A stretch of 8,955 bases of DNA from UKL13-2 sp031431435 (GCA_031431435.1 JANPDI010000169.1:1-8955); one strand, 5' to 3'. Positions 1 through 5,642 are shown, counted from the first letter of the stretch. Numbers and translations are program-made. The notes: generated by a model from the sequence alone, not told the origin.

Positions 1-166
1 CAATCGCTCATCCGGCAAAAAAGTGCTCGATGAAGCGGCAAAACGGATTGTCCGGCTGGCGGCGCCCTACGATCGCTTTCCAAATGAAATTAAACGCGAT
101 ACCGACGTGATTCACATCACCCGTACATGGATGTTTATGAAGGGCGACGTGATTGAAACCAAGTAA
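1..166 (+). CDS. tonB: TonB family energy transducer, C-terminal end (partial, 5' end outside window)
   Basis: The reading frame is open from base 2 to the TAA at 164-166 and gives 54 residues that match the end of a TonB C-terminal domain. Recognisable blocks are SGKKVLDEAAKRIVRLAAPY, then FPNEI, RDTDVIHITRTW and a short polar tail. TonB couples the inner-membrane proton gradient, through ExbB and ExbD, to outer-membrane receptors; this C-terminal domain contacts the TonB box of the receptor in the periplasm. The membrane anchor and proline-rich linker lie upstream of the window. The RDTD-ITRTW pattern is typical of betaproteobacterial TonB-like proteins. The gene converges with phnE across a 54 nt gap that carries a REP-like hairpin. 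Whether it is the main TonB or one of several paralogues cannot be told from this fragment. Confidence 0.8.
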   Translation, partial: NRSSGKKVLDEAAKRIVRLAAPYDRFPNEIKRDTDVIHITRTWMFMKGDVIETK

Positions 167-190
167 CGCCACTCTTCAGTGTTACGACGT

Positions 191-218
191 ACTGGATTCC
201 GGTCGTCGCTGGAATGAC
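191..218 (-). repeat. REP-like hairpin, copy A
   Basis: The arms ATTCC (196-200) and GGAAT (211-215) enclose a 10 nt GC-rich loop. Read on the minus strand, the element aligns almost base for base with copy B at 5139-5167 (shared skeleton GTC.T.CC.GCGA.G.CCGG.A.CCA.GT, allowing one gap). It lies between the convergent tonB and phnE ends, the usual place for REP elements, and could help stop transcription from either side. It has no T-run, so it is not a classic intrinsic terminator. Confidence 0.6.
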
Positions 219-220
219 GG

Positions 221-1096
221 CTAGATCAGTCGCTGCCTGACCTTACGCGAGATCGCGTCAAACGCCACCACCATCAACACAATCGCAATCAGCAGCGTGG
301 CCAGACGCCCCCATTGAAACAACGAGACGGCTTCGCTGACCAGCAGCCCGAGACCACCCGCACCGATCAAGCCCAGCACGGTTGAGTCACGAATGTTGTA
401 TTCCCAAAGATAGAGATGGTTGGATGTGAAGCTTGGCATCAATGCCGGCCACACGCCAAACAACAGCACCTGCACCGGTGTCGCGCCGGTCGCACGCACC
501 GCCTCGACGCCGCGCATGTCGAGCGTTTCGATCGCCTCGGCAAACAGCTTGCCGAGTGTGCCCATCGAATGAAACGCAATCGCCAGAATACCCGCCATCG
601 GCCCGAGGCCGATAATGCCGACAATCAACAGACCAAAAACAAGTGTGTGGATTGACCGGCTGACGTCCAAAATGCGCCTGGCCATCCAGGATATGGGAAG
701 CGGCGCATGCATATTTTTTGCCGCCAACACACCCAGCGGTGCGCCGATGAATGCTGCCAACAATGTGCCCAGTGTGGCGATCTTGAAGGTCACCCATATC
801 GCCATGCCAATGCCACCCAAATACTTAAGCTCAACCTGGCGCTGATTTTCGACGCGTAATAGTTTGCCGTCGTCATTGCGATATTCGAGCGCCTCGTTGC
901 CAAACCATACGTTCACAAACGAAGGGACCGACAGCTCGATGGCTGTCGTTTTCAAGTTTTCCCACGGCTTGCGACCGAATGAAAAGTCGCCTGCCATGAC
1001 CAGACTGGCCACACAGCCCGCAACGATAATGGCGTAGAGCAGCATCAAACCCGCCATCCAACGCGAAGAGAAGGCGATGCCGGAATCCCTTTTCAT
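221..1096 (-). CDS. phnE: Phosphonate-type ABC transporter permease PhnE
   Basis: This is a 291-residue inner-membrane permease of the PhnE family, the channel subunit of an ABC importer for phosphonate, phosphite or similar oxyanions. TM1 spans about residues 14-34 and is followed by a periplasmic stretch of about 60 residues. From about residue 95 a block of further hydrophobic helices forms the binding-protein-dependent permease core. The cytoplasmic EAA loop that docks the ATPase is visible at 198-217 (EAVRATGATP then VQVLLFGVWP). The conserved RDSTVLGLIGAGGLG block is at 236-250. The ATG lies 14 nt after the phnD stop, so the two are co-transcribed; I see only a weak GGCGG ribosome site. 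No phnC ATPase gene is present on either side. Family assignment is firm; substrate is not. Confidence 0.9.
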   Translation of the reverse strand: MKRDSGIAFSSRWMAGLMLLYAIIVAGCVASLVMAGDFSFGRKPWENLKTTAIELSVPSFVNVWFGNEALEYRNDDGKLLRVENQRQVELKYLGGIGMAIWVTFKIATLGTLLAAFIGAPLGVLAAKNMHAPLPISWMARRILDVSRSIHTLVFGLLIVGIIGLGPMAGILAIAFHSMGTLGKLFAEAIETLDMRGVEAVRATGATPVQVLLFGVWPALMPSFTSNHLYLWEYNIRDSTVLGLIGAGGLGLLVSEAVSLFQWGRLATLLIAIVLMVVAFDAISRKVRQRLI

Positions 1097-1110
1097 GATG
1101 CCGCCGGTTC

Positions 1111-1989
1111 TTATTTCGCTTTGGGTTGCAGCCAGCCCAGCGCCAGTGCCGCGTCTTTGATCGGCGCGTAATACCGGTTGTCCTTGGTCACAAAGCCGGT
1201 GTAGTTGTTGGGCAGCAAGGTCGGCTGTGTCTTCAGCGCGTCGCCAATTTCTGCCAGTGCCGCGGCGAGTTTGGCGGTGAACACCTTGTCCTTTGCGAGT
1301 TGCGCCGAAACGGCAAACGCGTCGTTTGGCAACGGCGCCGACGTCCAGATGATTTTGCTGTCGGCAGCCTTGATCAGGCCCTGCTCGATCATTGCGTCAC
1401 GGTTGCGGTTGTAGTCTGCGCCGGCGTCGAGTTCACCGCGCGTCACCTGGGTCTCGATGGCCTGGTGTTTGGTGTTGATGACTTTCGAGAAATATTTGTC
1501 GGGGTCAATGCCGCGTTTGAAAAACTCATGTGACGGAATCAAATAACCGGATGTTGATCCCTTGTCGCCAAAGGCGAAGGTTTTACCCTTTAGATCGTTG
1601 ATGCTGGTGATACCACTTTTTGGATTGGTCACCATGATGGCGAAATATTCGGGTTTTCCCTGATAGAGAATCGTCGAGACCACTTCCGCACCGGCATTGT
1701 GATTGGCCAATACATATCCCCACGGGCCCATCAGCGCCAGATCGGTTTCGCCTGATGCCAATGACTTCGCCAGGCCTTCCCAGCTATCCACTGTGCGCAA
1801 CTTGACCGGACGCCCGAGTTTTTTCGACAGATATTCCGCCAGCGGCTTATAGGTCGCGTCGTTTTTCTCTTTGTCCGGCTGGAACAGTCCCACACCAAAT
1901 TCAAGCGGTGCGGCGTTTTGTGCGGCAGCCGTCAGGGGGAGCCATGCGTTCAGGATTGCGACGCAGGCCACGAGTATGATTTTGGTCAT
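1111..1989 (-). CDS. phnD: Phosphate/phosphite/phosphonate ABC transporter periplasmic binding protein (PhnD family)
   Basis: This 292-residue secreted protein captures its ligand in the periplasm and delivers it to PhnE. Residues 1-23 form a signal peptide with an AAA cleavage site before QNAAP. The mature part carries PhnD-family marks: FGVGLFQPDK (31-40), YKPLAEYLSKKLG (47-59), DLALMGPWGY (83-92), the oxyanion-binding loop GDKGSTSGYLIP (141-152), and GELDAGADYN (185-194). The arsenite sensor AioX belongs to the same superfamily but binds As(III) through a cysteine. This protein has no cysteine after the signal peptide, so an oxyanion or phosphonate-like ligand is more likely. It is first in a phnD-phnE unit divergent from arsR. 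A possible -10 (CATAAT at 2017-2022, minus strand) lacks a clear -35, and I found no convincing Pho box. Confidence 0.9.
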   Translation of the reverse strand: MTKIILVACVAILNAWLPLTAAAQNAAPLEFGVGLFQPDKEKNDATYKPLAEYLSKKLGRPVKLRTVDSWEGLAKSLASGETDLALMGPWGYVLANHNAGAEVVSTILYQGKPEYFAIMVTNPKSGITSINDLKGKTFAFGDKGSTSGYLIPSHEFFKRGIDPDKYFSKVINTKHQAIETQVTRGELDAGADYNRNRDAMIEQGLIKAADSKIIWTSAPLPNDAFAVSAQLAKDKVFTAKLAAALAEIGDALKTQPTLLPNNYTGFVTKDNRYYAPIKDAALALGWLQPKAK

Positions 1990-2224
1990 GAGTTTTTCGG
2001 GAAGAAGGTTGTCGCCATTATGACGAGATAACTTTACCTACGCGCATCACAGGTCGGCGGATTCGATTCGTTTGACCGATGTCGATGTCGGCCATTGGTG
2101 GGCAAATAGCCAACCGCTGGTCCGCCGTTAGTCGGCAGTTTGCGGTGATGCTTACGCCATGTTTTCAAACACCGGGCAATCCACGCGCGTCAGCAAACGC
2201 AACCAAACCGAATGAAAAAAACAC

Positions 2225-2259
2225 TTGACGACAAATATCATTTCGATAATACTAGAAAT
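2225..2259 (+). promoter_or_regulatory. arsR promoter and probable ArsR operator
   Basis: A -35 box TTGACG (2225-2230) is followed after 17 nt by AATACT (2248-2253, 4/6 match to -10). GATAAT at 2245-2250 is a better hexamer but sits only 14 nt away. The imperfect palindrome ATTTCGATAATACTAGAAAT (2240-2259) has 5 bp outer arms ATTTC/GAAAT and covers the -10, as expected for an ArsR operator that blocks RNA polymerase until arsenite binds. It ends one base before the arsR ATG. Confidence 0.6.
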
Positions 2260-2625
2260 ATGGAAACTAAAAACATTATTGCCGCGCTGGCGGCGTTGGC
2301 ACAGGAATCCCGTCTGGCGATTTATCGGTTGTTGGTTGAAACCGGGCCGGAAGGGCTGCCGGTCGGGGCGATTGCAGAAAGGCTTGGTTTCGCCAATGCC
2401 ACCCTGTCGTTTCACCTCAAAGAACTGACCAATGCGGGGCTGACGGTTGCCGCTCCAAATGGCCGCTCGATCATCTATTCAGCCAACTTCGCCACCATGA
2501 GCGGGCTCATCGAATACCTGACTGAGAATTGTTGTGCAGGTGCCAGTTGCGCCACCACGGTGAATTGCAAACCAAAAAAGTCCTCTATTGCAACCCAAAA
2601 AACCGCCAAAAGGAAAACAGTATGA
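2260..2625 (+). CDS. arsR: ArsR family As(III)-responsive repressor
   Basis: A 121-residue winged-helix repressor of the arsenic operon. The helix-turn-helix covers about residues 33-60 (LPVGAIAERLGFANATLSFH then LKELTNAGL), followed by the beta-wing (71-75). Cysteines 91, 92, 97 and 103 cluster after the dimerisation helix. This recalls the C-terminal As(III) site of Acidithiobacillus-type ArsR (adjacent Cys pair plus one more) rather than the E. coli site within the DNA-binding region. A basic tail rich in Lys and Thr follows. I chose ATG 2260 over the in-frame ATG at 2212 because the longer form would be translated through the promoter and operator, and because homologues begin METK..AALAALAQESRLAI. 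The stop overlaps the arsI start by 4 nt (ATGA). Confidence 0.93.
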   Translation: METKNIIAALAALAQESRLAIYRLLVETGPEGLPVGAIAERLGFANATLSFHLKELTNAGLTVAAPNGRSIIYSANFATMSGLIEYLTENCCAGASCATTVNCKPKKSSIATQKTAKRKTV

Positions 2626-3134
2626 AACGCTTTCATGTCCACGTCGCCGTGACGGATCTGGCGCAATCGACCCGCTTCTATTCCGCCATGTTTGGTGCTG
2701 CGCCAAGTGTGCAAAAGGATGACTATGCAAAGTGGATGCTCGATGATCCGCGCATCAATTTCGCCATTTCGTCGCGCGGCAATTCCGAAGGTGTGAATCA
2801 TCTGGGGTTTCAAGCGGATGACGCTTCAGAATTAGCGGAAATCCATGCGCGATTACAGAACGCCGACAGCGCGGTGGTTGTGGAGCAAGGCGCAAGCTGT
2901 TGTTACGCCAAATCGGACAAATATTGGGTGACCGATCCTTCCGGTATTGCCTGGGAGAGTTTTCATACGCTTGATTCGATTCCAACCTTCAATGGAAACA
3001 CGGCTGCACCGGCTACAAACACGTCTGAGGCGCAAATCGCTGCCGATGCGTGCTGCGCACCGGCGACGCAGGTGACCAAGGTAGCCATGCCAACGATTTC
3101 CGCCAAATCAACCAAAGGAGCTTGCTGTGGCTGA
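2622..3134 (+). CDS. arsI: ArsI-type C-As lyase (VOC/glyoxalase fold dioxygenase; ArsI/CadI family)
   Basis: A 170-residue vicinal-oxygen-chelate protein. ArsI enzymes are Fe(II)-dependent dioxygenases that cleave the carbon-arsenic bond of trivalent methyl- or aryl-arsenicals, giving As(III). Likely Fe ligands are His5 or His7 (MKRFHVHV), His60 (GVNHLGF) and Glu112 (AWESF). The vicinal pair Cys93-Cys94 (ASCCYAKSDKYWV) matches the As-binding cysteines of characterised ArsI (Cys96-Cys97 in the Thermomonospora enzyme). After about residue 120 a linker tail carries two further Cys pairs, 144-145 and 168-169, the last just before the terminal Gly. A ribosome site AAAAGGA (2608-2613 region) sits 8 nt before ATG 2622, and the start overlaps the arsR stop. 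A cadmium-binding CadI-like role is the main alternative; the ars context favours ArsI. Confidence 0.88.
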   Translation: MKRFHVHVAVTDLAQSTRFYSAMFGAAPSVQKDDYAKWMLDDPRINFAISSRGNSEGVNHLGFQADDASELAEIHARLQNADSAVVVEQGASCCYAKSDKYWVTDPSGIAWESFHTLDSIPTFNGNTAAPATNTSEAQIAADACCAPATQVTKVAMPTISAKSTKGACCG

Positions 3135-3675
3135 TCGTATTTTTAACGTCCTGTTTCTCTGTACGCACAACTCCGCGCGGTCGGTAATGGCCGAAGCGAT
3201 TTTGAACAAAATGGGTGCGGGTCGCTTTCACGCTTTTAGTGCGGGAAGCTATCCAAAGTCCTCGCCGAACCCGTTGGCGCTTGAGCAAGTCGAAAAACTC
3301 GGCTTTGATCGCAGCCAATTCAAGTCCAAGTCGTGGGACGATTTTGCCAAGCCCGGTGCGCCGGCGATGGACATCATCATTACCGTTTGTGACAACGCAG
3401 CAGGGGAAGTTTGTCCGGTCTGGATCGGGCATCCGGCCACCGCGCATTGGGGATTTCCCGACCCGTCGGACGCCGAAGGCGACAACCAAGCCAGACGCGC
3501 CGCCTTCGAAACTGTGTTTCAGTCGATCAAACACCGTATCCAGTTCCTTATCAGCCTGCCAATCGACAAATTGGAGCACTTGGCACTGACAAACGCGCTG
3601 AAGAAAATTCACGTTGATGCCGCAACGGCAGCAACGGAAACTACAGCGGGCACCAACGAAGCAACCACAGCCTGA
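3127..3675 (+). CDS. arsC: Arsenate reductase ArsC, low-molecular-weight phosphatase-like
   Basis: A 182-residue cytoplasmic arsenate reductase of the LMW protein tyrosine phosphatase fold. The oxyanion-binding P-loop CTHNSARS is at 12-19 (nucleophile Cys12, Arg18). The resolving cysteines are Cys88 and Cys96 in TVCDNAAGEVCPVW. GHPATAHWGFPDP (101-113) carries the phosphatase-type Asp-Pro. This is the family that passes a disulfide relay to thioredoxin or glutaredoxin, unlike the E. coli plasmid-type ArsC. It converts As(V) to As(III). The start is GTG at 3127 with a strong AAAGGAG ribosome site (3114-3120) 6 nt upstream, and it overlaps the arsI end by 8 nt. The last 20 or so residues are a low-complexity Ala/Thr/Glu tail beyond the usual end of the domain. 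Confidence 0.93.
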   Translation: MADRIFNVLFLCTHNSARSVMAEAILNKMGAGRFHAFSAGSYPKSSPNPLALEQVEKLGFDRSQFKSKSWDDFAKPGAPAMDIIITVCDNAAGEVCPVWIGHPATAHWGFPDPSDAEGDNQARRAAFETVFQSIKHRIQFLISLPIDKLEHLALTNALKKIHVDAATAATETTAGTNEATTA

Positions 3676-4346
3676 TGGCATTTTCACTTTCACAACGCCT
3701 CGCTGCTGAAGCGCTCGGTACGGCGTTTCTGCTCGCCATCGTGGTTGGCTCCGGCATCATGGCGGAGCGGCTGGCAGGTGGCAACATCGCCATCGCACTA
3801 TTGGCCAACACACTTGCGACCGGTGCCGGCCTGATCGCGTTGATCCTGACGTTTGGTCCGGTATCGTCGCATTTCAATCCCGTTGTCACCCTCATGGATG
3901 CGGCGACCCAGGCCATGCCTTGGCGCGAGGTGCCGGCATATCTCGTCGCGCAAATCGTTGGCGCGGTCGTCGGTGTTTGGATGGCCCATGCCATGTTTGC
4001 CGTCGAGATTTTGCAAGTGTCGACCAGGGTGCGCAGTGGTGGCGCACAGATGTTTTCAGAATTTGTCGCCACATTCGGCCTTTTGGTAGTGATCGCAAGT
4101 GTCGCAAAACACCGTAAAGAAGCGATTCCCTATGCCGTCGGCTGCTACATCACTGCGGCGTATTGGTTTACCGCGTCGACTTCGTTCGCCAATCCTGCGG
4201 TCACGCTTGCGCGGTCACTCACGGAATCGTTTGCCGGAATTCGTCCGGCTGACGCGCCGTGGTTCATTGCGGCGCAGTTATGCGCAGTGGTGGTGGCGTT
4301 GTTCGTCGTGCCAAGATTGTTCGGCCAAAACGCAAAAGTCCAATAA
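3675..4346 (+). CDS. aqpS: MIP/aquaporin family channel of the arsenic operon (AqpS-like)
   Basis: A 223-residue inner-membrane channel with about six hydrophobic helices and the two half-helix loops of the major intrinsic protein family. The first signature is NPV (68-70, HFNPVVTL) instead of NPA; the second is NPA (173-175, FANPAVTLARS). The residue after the second NPA, normally the arginine of the selectivity filter, is Val176. In Sinorhizobium meliloti, AqpS encoded beside ArsC lets internally formed arsenite flow out down its gradient, and the same role is inferred here since no efflux pump is encoded. The ATG overlaps the arsC TGA by one base (TGATG), and no separate ribosome site is obvious, so translation is probably coupled. 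Last gene of the operon. Confidence 0.87.
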   Translation: MAFSLSQRLAAEALGTAFLLAIVVGSGIMAERLAGGNIAIALLANTLATGAGLIALILTFGPVSSHFNPVVTLMDAATQAMPWREVPAYLVAQIVGAVVGVWMAHAMFAVEILQVSTRVRSGGAQMFSEFVATFGLLVVIASVAKHRKEAIPYAVGCYITAAYWFTASTSFANPAVTLARSLTESFAGIRPADAPWFIAAQLCAVVVALFVVPRLFGQNAKVQ

Positions 4347-4422
4347 GGACGGGAAGTTTCAGGCAAAAAGTGCTGGAGATGCCCGTAATTAATTGGGTTT
4401 GTGATATTTCATTGCATATCTA

Positions 4423-4442
4423 AGCCCTTCGGTCTGCGGGCT
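4423..4442 (+). terminator. Weak hairpin downstream of aqpS
   Basis: The arms AGCCC (4423-4427) and GGGCT (4438-4442) enclose a 10 nt loop, 76 nt after the aqpS stop. There is no T-run, so a terminator role is only a guess. The rest of the 135 nt gap holds nothing else I can recognise except the tumE promoter at its end. Confidence 0.2.
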
Positions 4443-4454
4443 GCAACGCCGACA

Positions 4455-4491
4455 TTGACACGCTGATGTAGTGTTGTCATTATGTCCAACA
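4455..4491 (+). promoter_or_regulatory. Toxin-antitoxin promoter with overlapping inverted repeat
   Basis: A perfect -35 TTGACA (4455-4460) is followed after exactly 17 nt by CATTAT (4478-4483, 4/6 match to -10). The predicted transcription start, 6-8 nt further on, is at or next to the ATG at 4491. An inverted repeat TGTTG-N10-CAACA (4472-4491) spans the -10 and is a candidate operator for autoregulation by the winged-helix antitoxin. Confidence 0.5.
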
Positions 4492-4787
4492 TGAAAGCAA
4501 CCGCGCTTATTCAGACTCGATTGATCTACTCGGAAAACACCTTTGCGGAATTGGTGCTTTGGCAGTTGCCGAAGCCGCTGCCGGGTTCAATCCATCCCTT
4601 CAAATACCGGCTGGCCTATGTTGTTGATAGCGTGTGCGTCATTCGTTATGACAATGAGGCAGGCAAGGGCGACCACCGGCACTTCGGGAAGCGGGAATCA
4701 ACCTATCTATTCACCACACCCGAAAATCTATTGAGCGATTTTCAGCAAGACATCAGGAGGCATCAACGTGAAAACAATCACCCTTGA
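4491..4787 (+). CDS. tumE: TumE-family toxin of a type II-like toxin-antitoxin pair
   Basis: A 98-residue protein recognised as TumE-like (a family earlier listed as a domain of unknown function). Typical marks are MKATALIQTRLIYSENTFAE at the start, the YRLAYV strand, RYDNEAGKGDHRHFG (residues 54-68) and the FTTPENLLSDF end. The His/Asp/Lys-rich GKGDHRH block is the family hallmark and probably the active or nucleic-acid-binding site; the mechanism is not something I can read from sequence. I chose ATG 4491 because homologues begin MKA and because the in-frame ATG at 4482 lies inside the -10 box. The upstream start would add three residues (MSN). Its 3' end overlaps the antitoxin start by 20 nt. 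Confidence 0.75.
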   Translation: MKATALIQTRLIYSENTFAELVLWQLPKPLPGSIHPFKYRLAYVVDSVCVIRYDNEAGKGDHRHFGKRESTYLFTTPENLLSDFQQDIRRHQRENNHP

Positions 4788-5112
4788 AGTGCGCGAACCA
4801 GAAGCCGTCTACGGAGATTTTGCGCAGGCGTGGAAGTCCGGCAAGCCCAAGCCCGCCACGATCGCATTTGCATCACCTGAGCTACTGTGGAAAGTGTTAT
4901 CGGCGAAGCGCTGGGAGCTGCTCAAAGCGCTTTGCGGCGCAGGGCCGATGTCGATTCGCGAAGCCGCGCGACGGGTCGGGCGCGATGTAAAAGCCGTGCA
5001 CAGCGACATTACCGCCTTGCTGAATGCCGGATTGCTTAACCGCGTGGACGGCGAGGGAATCGAGTTTCCGTATGACGCGGTGAAGGTGGAGTTTCTGTTG
5101 AATGCAGCGTGA
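4768..5112 (+). CDS. tumA: Winged-helix antitoxin / DNA-binding protein (HVO_A0114 type, TumA-like)
   Basis: A 114-residue protein that pairs with the TumE-like toxin. The N-terminal 35 or so residues (LEVREPEAVYGDFAQAWKSG) form the part that probably contacts the toxin. A winged helix follows from about residue 42: AKRWELLKAL, then the helix-turn-helix MSIREAARRVGRDVKAVHSD, then ITALLNAGLLNR and the wing ending FPYDAVKVEFLL. This matches the HVO_A0114 family of putative DNA-binding proteins found with TumE toxins. The start is GTG at 4768, fixed by a perfect AGGAGG ribosome site at 4755-4760, 7 nt upstream and inside tumE. The strong site and the overlap would make antitoxin translation efficient relative to toxin. 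It probably represses its own promoter at 4455-4491. Confidence 0.75.
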   Translation: MKTITLEVREPEAVYGDFAQAWKSGKPKPATIAFASPELLWKVLSAKRWELLKALCGAGPMSIREAARRVGRDVKAVHSDITALLNAGLLNRVDGEGIEFPYDAVKVEFLLNAA

Positions 5113-5138
5113 GACTTACAAGATCCACATCTAAGCTT

Positions 5139-5167
5139 GTCGTACCGGCGAAGGCCGGCACCCAAGT
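5139..5167 (+). repeat. REP-like hairpin, copy B
   Basis: CCGGC (5145-5149) and GCCGG (5154-5158) form a stem around a GAAG tetraloop, followed by CACCCAAGT. It matches copy A (191-218) and copy C (8036-8064), both of which read on the opposite strand. It lies between the convergent ends of the antitoxin (5112) and the NTPase gene (5175), where it could act as a bidirectional transcription barrier. Confidence 0.65.
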
Positions 5168-5174
5168 TCCTACC

Positions 5175-5603
5175 TCACAGGCCGACGGCGGCCAGAACTT
5201 CTCTGACTAGCTTTGTCGCCAATTTGCTGTTGTCAGAATCCTGCTGCGTGCTAGTTGTGCCCGCCTTGTCCATTCGTTCTAACTCAAACCCGTTAAGTTC
5301 TGCGAAGCGCTTTACCGCTTGATCAGTCTCGCCCCGAGACCGTGTCGCACAGACAATCACTGCGCATCCTTGCTTAGCGAAGAGCTTTAGTGCGGCTTTG
5401 ACGAATTCTGCGTTGTCCCCCCGACTTTCAATTCCAATTAACTTTCTATTGATCTTGAGAATGGCCTGCACTTCTTTACGCAAAGAGGCGTTGCTGAGCA
5501 CTTCTGCATCAGCATGTTTGTCCCGCAGCCGTTCATATGCGAGCCTGATAGTCGTGCTCTTGCCGACACTTGCGGGACCGGCCACCTGAAAAATTATCTT
5601 CAT
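5175..5603 (-). CDS. Small P-loop NTPase of unknown function
   Basis: A 142-residue soluble protein. The Walker A motif GPASVGKST is at residues 9-17, right after an N-terminal beta strand (KIIFQVA). Later blocks look conserved: LIGIESRGDN (55-64), a hydrophobic strand ending VIVCATRSRGET (82-93) that may serve as the Walker B/sensor strand, and a C-terminal helix. No arginine-finger domain, lid or AAA second region can be seen, and the size is nearer to a small kinase or GTPase-like fold than to a full AAA+ protein. ATG 5603 has an AAGGA ribosome site about 7 nt upstream. It is the last gene of the minus-strand methyltransferase cassette, 39 nt after the nuclease-like gene. Function is unknown; nucleotide binding is secure. 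Confidence 0.7.
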   Translation of the reverse strand: MKIIFQVAGPASVGKSTTIRLAYERLRDKHADAEVLSNASLRKEVQAILKINRKLIGIESRGDNAEFVKAALKLFAKQGCAVIVCATRSRGETDQAVKRFAELNGFELERMDKAGTTSTQQDSDNSKLATKLVREVLAAVGL

Positions 5604-5642
5604 CCGCTGTTCCTTTATTGTGACTTGGAAACGGTTGCGCTT

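Noticed and set aside
1111..1989. Assigning the PhnD-like protein as the arsenite sensor AioX
   Set aside because: AioX binds As(III) through a cysteine; this protein has no cysteine outside the signal peptide, and no sensor kinase AioS or regulator AioR is adjacent.
1990..2060. A Pho box or arsenic operator upstream of phnD
   Set aside because: The best Pho-like half-site (GTCAT on the minus strand) has no matching second half at 11 nt spacing, and no ATTTC/GAAAT palindrome is present on the phnD side.
2212..2259. An upstream in-frame ATG giving ArsR 16 extra residues
   Set aside because: The extension would be encoded by the -35, -10 and operator sequence, and homologues begin at METK; the start at 2260 is preferred.
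3013..3693. A 226-codon minus-strand open frame antisense to arsI and arsC
   Set aside because: It covers genes with clear catalytic motifs on the plus strand, and its translation shows no domain pattern.
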